A stretch of DNA of 64,000 nt, taken from NCBI GenBank assembly GCA_964016875.1, contig OZ024724.1, positions 33,565,786-33,629,785 of the forward strand. The letters run 5' to 3'. This document shows, piece after piece, positions 25,501-38,055 of the stretch. Source of the stretch: Fallopia convolvulus (lineage: Eukaryota > Streptophyta > Magnoliopsida > Caryophyllales > Polygonaceae). The notes under the pieces are model-generated. The model was not told the DNA's origin. It made no database searches and saw only the letters and a list, made by a program, of their open reading frames with translations. How positions within the stretch are numbered: the stretch's first letter is position 1; the number at the start of each line of letters is the position of its first letter. A program made the position numbers and the translations under genes.

Positions 25501-26203
25501 TCGACTTGTAATCTAACATTATACGCCAAGTGTTCGACGAATTGTCCATGTAAATGTCACTCCTAAATATGGCATTTCTATGTTCGAATTTATTCTTTTA
25601 TTCGATCGGTCTTGATTTTGTAGTGAAGAATGTGCTTATTGGCTTGATACTATCTTCATATTTTATGCTTATGCCTTGATGTCTTTAAAGTTCACTTGTT
25701 TTTTCTCTATTTTCCTTTATAAATTGACTTGTGATCTAACATTACACGCCAAGTGTTTGATGAAATGTCCATGTAAATATGACCCCTAAATGTGGCATTC
25801 GGTTTCTAGGTTCGAATTAATGCTTTTTTTAGATAGGTCTTGATTTTGTAGTGCATAATGTGCTTATTGGCTTAATACGATCCTCATTTTTTATGCTTAT
25901 GCCTAGATGCTTTTAAAGTTCAATTATTTTTCTCCTTTTGCCTTTAAAATGACTTCTAACCTAGCATTGCACATCAAGTGTTCGATGAAATGTCCATGTA
26001 AATGTCACTCCTAAATGTGTCATTCGGTTTCTAGGCTCGTATTTATGCTTTTAGTCGATCGGTCTTGAATTTGTTGTGCAGAATATGCTTATTTGCTTGA
26101 TGATATCCTAATTCTTTATGCTTATGCCTATATGTCTTTAAAGTTCACTTCGTTTTTTTGTCCTTTTGCCTTTAAATTGACTTGTGATCTAACATTGCAC
26201 GCC
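22597..26203 (+). repeat. Long HOR unit B, 3607 bp (about 16 monomers)
   Basis: This is the partner of 18790-22596, with the same order of variants (TTCTATCGG, GGTTACGTC/GGTTACGTG, ATGACTTTAAAG, the AATTAATGTGC monomer, and the TTGGAGCGGTC monomer). It lacks the extra monomer and the local 43 bp insertion of unit A and keeps the 72 bp that unit A lost. Scattered substitutions separate the units, so this pair is older than the 11.5 kb duplication on the right. Confidence 0.87.
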
Positions 26204-29200
26204 AAGTGTTCGATGAAATGTCCATGGAAATATCACTCTTAAATGTGGCATTCGGTTTCTATGCTCGAATTTTTGCTCTTATTCGATTGGTCTTGATTTT
26301 GTAGTGTAGAATGTGCTTATTGTCTTGATACTATTCTCATTCTTTATGCTTATGCCTAGGTGTCTTAAAGTTCGCTTGCTTTTTCTCCTTTTGCCTTTAA
26401 AAATTGACTTGTGATCTAACATTGCAAGCCAAGTGTTCGATGAAATGTCCACGTAAATGTCACTCCTAAATATGTTATTCGGTTTCTAGGTTCGAATTTA
26501 TGCTTTTATTCGATCGGTCTTAATTTTGTAGTGAAGAATGTGCTTATTGGCTTGATACTATCTTCAGTCTTTATGCTTATGCCTTAACGTCTTTAAAGTT
26601 CACTTCTTTTTTCTCCTTTCGCCTTTAAAAATTGACTTGTAATCTAACATTGCACGCCAAGTGTTTGATGAAATGTCCATGTAAATGTCACTCCTAAATG
26701 TGGTATTCGGTTTCTAGGTTCGAACTTATGCTTTTATTCGATATGTCTTGATTTTGTAGTATAGAATGTGCTTATGGGCTTGATACAATCCTCATAAGTT
26801 ATGTTGATGCCTAGATGTCTTTAATTTTCACTTGTTTTTTCTCCTTTTGCATTTAAAATGACTTGTGATCTAACATTGCACGCCAAGTGTTCGATGAAAT
26901 GTCCATGTAAATGTCACTCCTAAATGTGGCATTCGGTCTCTAAGTTCAACTTTTTGCTTTTATTCGAGCAATCTTGATTTTGTTGTGCATAATGTGCTTA
27001 TTGGCTTCATATTATCCTCATTTTTATGCATATACCTAGATGTCTTTAAAGTTCACTTGTCTTTTCTCCTTTTGCCTTTAAAATGACTTGTAATTTAACG
27101 TTACATCAAGTGCTGGATGAAAATTCCATGTAAATGTCACTCCAAAATGTGGCATTCGGTTTGTAAGCTCGAATTTATGCTTTTATTCGATTGGTCTTGA
27201 TTTTGTAGTGCAGAATGTGCTCATTGGCTTGATAATATCCTCATTCTTTATGCTTACGCCTAGATGTCCTTAAAGTTCACTTGTTTTTTCTCCTTTTGCC
27301 TTTAAAAATTGACTTGTGATCTAACATTGCACGCCAAGTGTTCGATGAAATGTCCATGTAAATGTCACTCAAAAATGTAGCATTCGTTTTCTAGGTTCGA
27401 ATATGCTCTAACTCGGTCGGCCTTGATGTTATAGTGCAGAATGTGCTTATTGGCTTGATAATATCCTCATTCTGTATGCTTATACCTAGATGTCATTAAA
27501 GTTCACTTGTTTTTTCTCCTTTTGCCTTTAAAATGACTTGAGATCTATCATTGCACGCCAAGTGTTCCATAAAATGTCCAAGTAAATGTCACTTCTAAAT
27601 GTGGCATTTGGTTTCTAGGATCGAATTTATTCTTTTGTTCGATCAGTCTTGATTTTGTAGTTCAGAATGTGCTTATTTGCTTGATACGATCCTCATTCTT
27701 TATGCTTAGGCCTATATGTCTTTAAAGTTCACTTGTTTTTTCTCCTCTTGCCTTTAATATGATTGTGATCTAACATTGCATGCCAAGTATTCGATGAAAG
27801 GTCCATGTAAATGTCACTCCTAAATATGGCATTCGGTCTTGATTTTGTAGTGAAGAATGTGCTTATTGGCTTGATACTATCTTCAGTCTTTATGCTTATG
27901 CCTTGACGTCTTTAAAGTTCACTTGTTTTTTCTCCTTTTGCCTTTAAAAATTGACTTGTGATATAACATCGCACGCCATGTGTTCGATGAAATATCCATG
28001 TAAATGTCACTCCTAAATGTGACATTCGGTTTCTAGGTTCGAATTAATGCTTTTATTGGATACATCTTGATTTTTTAGTGCATAATGTGCTTATTGGCTT
28101 AATACGAACCTCATTTTGTATGCTTATGCCTAGATGTCTTTAATGTTCACTTGTTTTTTCTCCTTTTTCCTTTAAAATGACTTGTAATCTAACATTGCAC
28201 ACCAAGTGTTCGATGAAATGTCCATGTAAATGTCACTCCTAAATGTGGCATTTGGTTTCTAGGCTCGTATTTATGCTTTTATTCGATCGGTCTTGATTTT
28301 GTTGTGCAGAAAATGCTTATTGGATTGATACTATCCTCATTCTTTATGCTTATGCCTATATGTCTTTAAAGTTCACTTCGTTTTTTGTCCTTTTGCCTCT
28401 AAAATGACTTGTGATCTAACATTGCACGCCAAGTGTTCGATGAAATGTCCATGAAAATTTCACTCCTAAATGTGGCATTCGGTTTCTATGTTCGAATTTT
28501 CGCTCTTATTCGATCAGTCTTGATTTTGTAGTGTAGAATGTGCTTATTGTCTTGATACTATTCTCATTCTTTATGCTTATGCCTAGGTGTCTTTAAGTTC
28601 ATTTGCTTTTTCTCCTTTTGCCTTTAAAAATTGACTTGTGATCTATTATTGCAAGCCATGTGTTCGATGAAATGTCCACGTAAATGTCACTCCTAAATAT
28701 GGTATTATGTTTCTAGGTTCGAATTTATGCTTTTATTCGATCGGTCTTGATTTTGTAGTCCAGAATGTGCTTTTTGGCTTGATACTATCCTTATTTTTAT
28801 GCTTATTCCTAGATGTCTTTAAAGTTCACTTGTTTTTTCTCCTTTTGCCTTTAAAACATGAATTGTAATCTAACATTGCACGCCAAGTGTTCGATGAAAT
28901 GTCCATGTAAATGTCACTCCTAAATGTGGCATTCGGTTTCTAGGTTCGAACTTATGCTTTAATTCGAAACGACTTGATTTTGTAGTGAAGAATGTGCTTA
29001 TGGGCTTGATATTATCCTCATTCATTATGCTGATGCCTAGATGTCTTTAAAATTCACTGGTTTTTTCTTCTTTTGCATTTAAAATGACATGTGATCTAAC
29101 ATAGCAAGCCAATTGTTCGATGAAATGTCCATGTAAATATCACTCCTAAATGTGGCATTCGGTTTCTAGGCTCGAATATATGCTTTTATTCGATTGGTCT

Positions 29201-31581
29201 TGATTTTGTAGTGCAAAATGTGCTTATTGGCTTTATACTATCCTCATTAATTATGCTTATGCCTATATGTCTATAAAGTTCACTTGTTTTTTCTCCTCTT
29301 GCCTTTAAAATGACTTGTGATTTAAGATTGCACGCCAAGTGTTCGATGAAATGTCCATGTAAATGTCACTCCTAAATATGGCATTCGGTTTCTAGGTTCG
29401 AATTTATGCTTTTTATTCGATCGGTCTTGATTTTGTAGTGAAGAATGGGCTTATTGGCTGGATACTATCTTCAGTGTTTATGCATATGCCTTGATGTCTT
29501 TAAAGTTCACTTGTTTTTTCTCCTTTTGCCTTTAAAAATTGACTTGTGATCTAACATTGCACGCCAAGTGTTCGATGAAATGTCCATGTAAATGTCACTC
29601 CTAAATGTGGCATTCGATTTCTAGTTTCGAATTAATGCTTTTTTTAGATATGTCTTGATTTTGTAGTGCATAATGTGCTTATTGGCTTAATACTATCCTC
29701 ATTTTTTGTGCTTATGGGTTTGATACTATCCTCATTCGTTAAATTTCCATTGTGATCTAACATTGCACGTCAAGTGTTCGAAGAAATGTCTGTGTAGATG
29801 TCACTCCTAAATGTGGCATTCGGTCTCTAAGTTCAAATTTATGCTTTTATTGGAGCGGTCTTGATTTTGTAGTGCATAATGTGCTTGTTGGCTTCATACT
29901 ATCCTCATTTTTATGCATATACCTAGATGTTTTTAAAGTTCACTTATATTTTCTCCTTTTACCTTTAAAATGACTTGTAATTTAACATTACACCAAGTGC
30001 TCGATGAAATGTCCATGTAAAAGTCACTCCAAAATGTGGCACTCGGTTTCTAAGCCCGAATTTATGCTTTTATTCGATTGGTCTTGATTTTTTAGTGCAG
30101 AATGTGCTTATTGGCTTTAAAATATCCTCATTCTTTATGCTTATTGCAAGTGTCTTTAAAGTTCACTTGTTTTTTCTCCTTTTGCCTTTAAAATGACTTG
30201 TAATTTAACATTGCACACCAAGTGTTTAATGAAATGTCCATGTCAATGTCACTCCTAAATGTGGCATTCGGTTTCTAGGCTCCAATTTATGCTTTTAATC
30301 GATTGGTCTTTTATTTGTAGTGCATAATGTGCTTATTGGCTTTATACTATCCTCATTCTTTATGCTTATGCCTATATGTCTTTAAAGTTCACTTGTTTTT
30401 TCTCCTCTTGCCTTTAAAATGACTTGTGATCTAACACTACACGACAAGTGTTCGATGATATGTCCATGTAAATGTCACTCCTAAATATGGCATTTGGTTT
30501 CTAGGTTCGAATTTATGCTTTTATTCGACCGGTCATGATTTTGTAGTGAAGAATGTGCTTATTGGCTTAATACGATCATTATAATTTATGCTTATGCCTT
30601 GATGTCTTTAAAGTTCACTTGTTTTATTCTCCATTTTCCTTTTTAAATTGACTTGTGATCTAACATTGCACGCCATGTGTTTGACGAAATGTCCATGTAA
30701 ATGTGACTCCTAAATGTGGAATTCGATTTCTAGGTTCGAATTAATGCTTTTTTTAGATATGTCTTGATTTTGTAGTGCATAATGTGCTTATTGGCTTAAT
30801 ACTATCCTCATTTTTTATGCTTATGCCTAGATGCCTTTAAAGTTCACTTGTTTTTTCTCCTTTTGCCCTTAAAATGACTTCTAATCTAGCATTGCACACC
30901 AAGTGTTCGATGAAATGTCCATGTAAATGTCACTCCTAAATGTGGCATTCGGTGTCTTGGCTCGTATTTCTGCTTTTATTCGATCACTCTTGATTTTGTT
31001 GTGCAAAATGTGCTTATTGGATTGATACTATCCTCATTCTTTATGCTTATGCCTATATGTCTTTAAAGTTCACTTCGTTTTTTGTTCTTTTGCCTTTAAA
31101 TTGACTTGTGATCTAACATTGCAAGCCAAGTGTTCGGTGAAATGTCCACGTAAATGTCACTCCTAAATATGTTATTCGGTTTCTAGGTTCGAATTTATGC
31201 TTTTATTCGATCGGACTTGATTTTTTAGTGCAGAATGTGCTTTTTGGCTTGATACTATCCTCATTTTCTATGATTATTCCTAGATGTCTTTAAAGTTCAC
31301 TTCTTTTTTCTCCTTTCGCCTTTAAAAATTGACTTGTAATCTAATATTGCACGCCAAGTGTTTGATGAAATGTCCATGTAAATGTCACTCCTAAATGTGG
31401 TATTCGGTTTCTAGGTTCGAACTTATGCTTTTATTCGATACGTCTTGATTTTGTAGTGTAGAATGTGCTTATGGGCTTGATACAATCCTCATAAGTTATG
31501 TTGATGCCTAGATGTCTTTAATTTTCACTTGTTTTTTCTCCTTTTGCATTTAAAATGACTTGTGATCTAACATTGCAAGCC
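26204..31581 (+). repeat. Less ordered satellite segment with chimeric and truncated monomers
   Basis: The 226 bp register continues, but I found no clean short HOR period. The segment contains a truncated monomer near 27830 (35 bp internal deletion), a monomer with GGTCGGCCTTGATG near 27415-27430, and a rearranged one at about 29700-29760. Variants from both the 18.8-26.2 kb pair and the right-hand hexamer HOR occur, so it may be the older background from which both arose. Confidence 0.8.
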
Positions 31582-34500
31582 AAGTGTTCGATGAAATGTC
31601 CACGTAAATGTCACTCCTAAATATGGTATTCAATTTCTAGGTTCGAATTTATTCTTTAATTCGATCGGTCTTGATTTTGTAATGCAGAATCTGCTTTTTG
31701 GCTTGATTCTATTCTCATTTTTGATGCTTATGCCTAGATGTCTTTAAAGTTCACTTGTTTTTTCTCCTTTTGCCTTTAAAAATTGACTTGTAATCTAACA
31801 TTACACGCCAAGTGTTCGACGAATTGTGCATGTAAATGTCACTTTTGAATGTGGCATTCAGTTTCTAGGTTCGAACTTATGCTTTTATTCGATACGTCTT
31901 GATTTTGTAGTGCAGAATGTGCTTATGGGTTTGATACTATCATCATTCGTTATGCTGATGCCTAGATGTCTTTAAATTTCACTTGTTTTCTCTCCTTTTG
32001 CATTTAAAATGACTTGTGATCTAACATTCCACGTCAAGTGTTCGAAGAAAAGTCTGTGTAGATGTCACTCCTAAATGTGGCATTCGGTCTCTAAGTTCAA
32101 ATTTATGCTTTTATTGGAGCGGTCTTGAGTTTGTAGTGCATAATGTGCTTATTGGCTTGATACTATCCTCATTTTTATGCATATACCTAGATGTCTTTAA
32201 AGTTCACTTGTTTTTCTCCTTTTGCCTTTAAAATGACTTGTAATTTAACATTGCACACCAAGTGTTTAATGAAATGTCCATGTTAATGTCACTCCTAAAT
32301 GTGGCATTCGGTTTCTAGGCTCCAATTTATGCTTTTATTCGATTGGTCTTTTTTTTGTAGTGCATAATGTGCTTATTGGCTTTATACTATCCTCATTCTT
32401 TATGACTTGTGATCTAACACTGCACGGCAAGTGTTCGATGATATGTCCATGTAAATGTCACTCCTAAATATGGCATTTGGTTTCTAGGTTCGAATTTATG
32501 CTTTTATTCGATCGGTCATGATTTTGTAGTGAAGAATGTACTTATTGGTTTGATACTATCTTCATATTTTATGCTTATACCTTGATATCTTTAAAGTTCA
32601 CTTATTTTTTCTCCATTTTCCTTTATAAATTGACTTGTGATCTAACATTGCACGCCAAGTGTTTGAGGAAATGTCCATGTAAATGTGACTCCTAAATGTG
32701 GCATTCGGTTTCTAGGTTCGAATTAATGCTTTTTTTAGATACGTCTTGATTTTGTAGTGCATAATTTGCTTATTGGCTGAATACTATCCTCATTTTTTAT
32801 GCTTATGCCTAGATGCCTTTAAAGTTCACTTGTTTTTTCTCCTTTTGCATTTAAAATGACTTCTAATCTAGCATTGCACACCAAGTGTTCGATGAAATGT
32901 CCATGTAAATGTCACTCCTAAATGTGGCATTCGGTGTCTTGGCTCGTATTTCTGCTTTTATTCGATAGCTCTTGATTTTGTTGTGCAAAATGTGCTTATT
33001 GGCTTAATATTATCCTCATTCTTTATGCTTATTCCTATATTTCATTAAAGTTCAGTTCGTTTTTTGTCTTTTGGCCTTTAAAATGACTTGTGATCTGTTG
33101 CACGACTAGTGTTCGATGAAATGTCCATGGAAATATCACTCCAAAATGTGGCATTCGGTTTCTATGCTCGAATTTTTGCTCTTATTCGATCGGTCTTGAT
33201 TTTATAGTGTAGAATGTGCTTATTGTCTTGATACTATTCTCATTCTTTATGCTTATGCCTTGGTGTCTTTAAGTTCACTTGCTTTTTCTCCTTTTGCCTT
33301 TAAAAATTGACTTGTGATCTAACATTGCAAGCCAAGTGTTCGATGAAATGTCCACGTAAATGTCACTCCTAAATATGGTATTCAATTTCTAGGTTCGAAT
33401 TTATTCTTTAATTCGATCGGTCTTGATTTTGTAATGCAGAATCTGCTTTTTGGCTTGATTCAATTCTCATTTTTTATGCTTATGCCTAGATGTCTTTAAA
33501 GTTCACTTGTTTTTTCTCCTTTTGCCTTTAAAAATTGACTTGTAATCTAACATTACACGCCAAGTGTTCGACGAATTGTCCATGTAAATGTCACTTCTAA
33601 ATGTGGCATTCAGTTTCTACGTTCGAACTTATGCTTTTATTCGATACATCTTGATTTTGTAGGGCAGAATGTGCTTATGGGCTTGATACTATCATCATTC
33701 GTTATGCTGATGCCTAGATGTCTTTAAATTTCACGTGTTTTTTCTCATTTTGTAGTTAAAATGACTTGTGATCTAACATTGCACGTCAAGTGTTCGAAGA
33801 AAAGTCTGTGTAGATGTCACTCCTAAATGTGGCATTCGGTCTCTAAGTTCAAATTTATGCTTTTATTGGAGCGGTCTTGATTTTGTAGTGCATAATGTGC
33901 TTATTGGCTTGATACTATCCTCATTTTTATGCATATACCTAGATGTCTTTAAAGTTCACTTGTTTTTTCTCCTTTTGCCTTTAAAATGACTTCTAATCTA
34001 GCATTGCACACCAAGTGTTCGATGAATTGTCCATGTAAATGTCACTCCTAAATGTGGCATTCGGTTTCTAGGCTCGTATTTATGCTTTTAGTCGATCGGC
34101 CTTGAATTTGTTGTGCAGAATATGCTTATTTGCTTGATACTATCCTCATTCTTTATGCTTATGCCTATATGTCTTTAAAGTTCACTTCATTTTTTGTTCC
34201 TTTTGCCTTTAAAATGACTTGTGATCTAACATTGTAAGCCAAGTGTTCGATGAAATGTCCACGTAAATGTCACTCCTAAATATGTTATTCGGTTTCTAGG
34301 TTCGAATTTATGCTTTTATTCGATCGGACTTGATTTTTTAGTGCAGAATGTGCTTTTTGGCTTGATGCTATCCTCATTTTCTATGATTATTCCTAGATGT
34401 CTTTAAAGTTCACTTGTTTTTTCTCCTTTTGCCTTTAAAAATTGACTTGTAATCTAACATTGCACGCCAAGTGTTTGATGAAATGTCCATGTAAATGTCA

Positions 34501-36300
34501 CTCCTAAATGTGGCATTCAATTTCTAGGTTCGAATTTATTCTTTGATTCGATCGGTCTTGATTTTGTAATGCAGAATCTGCTTTTTGGCTTGATTCAATT
34601 CTCATTTTTTATGCTTATGCCTAGATGTCTTTAAAGTTCACTTGTTTTTTCTCCTTTTGCCTTTAAAAATTGACTTGTAATCTAACATTACACGCCAAGT
34701 GTTCGACGAATTGTCCATGTAAATGTCACTTCTAAATGTGGCATTCGGTTTCTAGGTTCGAACTTTTGCTTTTATTCGATACGTCTTGATTTTGTAGTGC
34801 AGATGTGCTTATGGGCTTGATACTATCATCATTCGTAATGCTGATGCCTAGATGTCTTTAAATTTCACTTGTTTTTTCTCCTTTTGCAGTTAAAATGACT
34901 TGTGATCTAACATTGCACGTCAAGTGTTCGAAGAAAAGTCTGTGTAGATGTCACTCCTAAATGTGGCATTCGGTCTCTAAGTTCAAATTTATGCTTTTAT
35001 TGGAGCGGTCTTGATTTTGTAGTGCATAATGTGCTTATTGGCTTGATACTATCCTCATTTTTATGAATATACCTAGATGTCTTTAATGTTCACTTGTTTT
35101 TTCTCCTTTTGCCTTTAAAATGACTTCTAATCTAGCATTGCACACCAAGTGTTCGATGAAATGTCCATGTAAATGTCACTCCTAAATGTGGCATTCGGTT
35201 TCTAGGCTCGTATTTATGCTTTTAGTCGATCGGCCTTGAATTTGTTGTGCAGAATATGCTTATTTGCTTGATACTATCCTCATTCTTTATGCTTATGCCT
35301 ATATGTCTTTAAAATTCACTTCGTTTTTTGTTCCTTTTGCCTTTAAAATGACTTGTGATCTAACATTGCACGCCAAGTGTTCGATGAAATGTCCATGGAA
35401 ATGTCACTCCTAAATGTGGAATTCGGTTTCTATGTTCGAATTTTTGCTATTATTCAATCGGACTTGATTTTTTAGTGCAGAATGTGCTTTTTGGCTTGAT
35501 GCTATCCTCATTTTCTATGATTATTCCTAGATGTCTTTAAAGTTCACTTGTTTTTCTCCTTTTGCCTTTAAAAATTGACTTGTAATCTAACATTGCACGC
35601 CAAGTGTTTGATGAAATGTCCATGTAAATGTCACTTCTAAATGTGGCATTCGGTTTCTAGGTTCGAACTTTTGCTTTTATTCGATACGTCTTGATTTTGT
35701 AGTGCAGAATGTGCTTATGGGCTTGATACTATCATCATTCGTTATTCTGATGCCTAGATGTCTTTAAATTTCACTTGTTTTTTCTCCTTTTGCAGTTAAA
35801 ATGACTTGTGATCTAACATTGCACGTCAAGTGTTCGAAGAAAAGTCTGTGTAGATGTCACTCCTAAATGTGGCATTCGGTCTCTAAGTTCAAATTTATGC
35901 TTTTATTGGAGCGTTCTTGATTTTGTAGTGCATAATGTGCTTATTGGCTTGATACTATCCTCATTTTTATGAATATACCTAGATGTCTTTAATGTTCACT
36001 TGTTTTTTCTCCTTTTGCCTTTAAAATGACTTCTAATCTAGCATTGCACACCAAGTGTTCGATGAAATGTCCATGTAAATGTCACTCCTAAATGTGGCAT
36101 TCGGTTTCTAGGCTCGTATTTATGCTTTTAGTCGATCGGCCTTGAATTTGTTGTGCAGAATATGCTTATTTGCTTGATACTATCCTCATTCTTTATGCTT
36201 ATGCCTATATGTCTTTAAAATTCACTTCGTTTTTTGTTCCTTTTGCCTTTAAAATGACTTGTGATCTAACATTGCACGCCAAGTGTTCAATGAAATGTCC
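31582..36300 (+). repeat. Nested HORs with periods 1752, 1134 and 906 bp
   Basis: The diagnostic TTCGAAGAAAAGTCTGTG starts at 32041, 33793, 34927 and 35833, giving spacings of 1752, 1134 (5 monomers) and 906 bp (4 monomers). About 640 bp starting at 31582 match 33334 onward at offset 1752. The 1134 and 906 bp periods share TAGTTAAAATG/CAGTTAAAATG, TCGATCGGCCTTGAATTTG and TTCGTTTTTTGTTCC variants. The last period looks like the previous one minus one monomer. Confidence 0.82.
32401..32404. other. Deletion junction inside a monomer (about 57 bp lost)
   Basis: After CATTCTTTATG the sequence jumps straight to ACTTGTGATC. The closely related monomer at 30355-30430 has 57 more bases between these points, from CTTATGCC to TTAAAATG. 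Both deletion edges read ATG, so three bases of microhomology flank the loss. Confidence 0.8.
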
Positions 36301-38055
36301 ATGGAAATGTCACTCCTAAATGTGGCATTCGGTTTCTATGTTCGAATTTTTGCTATTATTCAATCGGTCTTGATTTTATAGTGCAGAATGTGCTTATTGT
36401 CTTGATACTATTCTCATTTTTTATGCTTATGCCTAGGTGTCTTTAAGTTCACTTGCTTTTTCTCCTTTTGCCTTTAAAAATTGACTTGTGATCTAACATT
36501 GCAAGCCAAGTGTTCGATGAAATGTCCACGTAAATGTCACTCCTAAATATGTTATTCGGTTTCTAGGTTCGAATTTATGCTTTTATTCGATCGGACTTCA
36601 TTTTTTAGTGCAGATTGTGCTTTTTGGCTTGATACTATCCTCATTTTCTATGATTATTCCTAGATGTCTTTAAAGTTCACTTGTTTTTTCTCCTTTTGCC
36701 TTTAAAAATTGGCTTGTAATCTAACATTGCACGCCAAGTGTTTGATGAAATGTCCATGTAAATGTCACTCCTAAATGTGGCATTCGGTTTCTAGGTTCGA
36801 ACTTATGCTTTTATTCGATACGTCTTGATTTTGTAGTGTAGAATGTGCTTATGGGCTTCACACAATCCTCATAAGTTATGCAGATACCTAGATGTCTTTA
36901 ATTTTCACTTGTTTTTTCTCCTTTTGCATTTAAAATGACTTGTGATCTAACATTGCATGCCAAGTGTTCGATGAAATGTTCATGTAAATGTCACTCCTAA
37001 ATTTGGCATTCGGTCTCTAATTCAAATTTATGCTCTTATTCGAGCGGTCTTGATTTTGTAGTGCATAATGTGTTTATTGGCTTCATACTATCCTCATTTT
37101 TATGCATATACCTAGATGTCTTTAAAGTTCACTTGTCTTTTCTCCTTTTGCCTTCAAAAAGACTTGTAATTTAACATTACACCAAGTGCTCGATGAAATG
37201 TCCATGTAAATGTCACTCCAAATTGTGGTATTCGGTTTCTAAGCTCGAATTTATGCTTTTATTCGATTGGTCTTGATTTTGTAGTGCAGAATGTGCTCAT
37301 TGGCTTTAAAATATCCTCATTCTTTATGCTTAGGCACATAATACTTTAAAGTTCACGTGTTTTTTCTCCTCTTGCCTTTAATATGATTGTGATCTAACAT
37401 TGCACGTCAAGTATTCGATGAAATGTCCATGTAAATGTCACTCCTAAATATGGCATTCGGTCTTGATTTTGTAGTGAAGAATGTGCTTATTGGCTTGATA
37501 CTATCTTCAATCTTTATGCTTATGCCTTGATGTCTTTAAAGTTCACTTCTTTTTTCTCCTTTTGCCTTTAAAAACTGACTTGTGATCTAACATTGCACGC
37601 GAAGTGTTCGACGAAATGTCCATGTAAATGTCCCTCCTAAATGTGGCATTCGATTTCTAGGTTCGAATTAATATTTTGTTAGATACGTCTTGATTTTTTA
37701 GTGCATAATGTTCTTATTGGCTTAATACTATCTTCATTTTTTATGCTTATGCCTAGATGCCTTTAAAGTTCACTTGTTTTTTCTCCATTTGCGTTTAAAA
37801 TGACTTGTAATCTAGCATTGCACACCAAGTGTTCGATGAAATGTCCATGTAAAAATGTCACTCCTAAATGTGACATTTGGTTTCTAGGCTCGTATTTATT
37901 CTTTTATTCGATCGGTCTTGATTTTGTTGTGCAGAATATGCTTATTGGCTTGATACTATCCTCATTCTTTATGCTTATGCCTATATGTCTTTAAAGTTCA
38001 CTTCGTTTTTTGTCCTTTTGCCTTTAAAATGACTTGTGATCTAACATTGCACGCC
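36301..38055 (+). repeat. Transition satellite segment before the hexamer HOR
   Basis: About eight monomers carry variants of the types that form the hexamer to the right, including a truncated monomer near 37454 and a TCTAGCATTGCACACC monomer near 37812. The hexamer period is not yet established. A short open frame at 37800-37994 is satellite sequence, not a gene. Confidence 0.8.
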
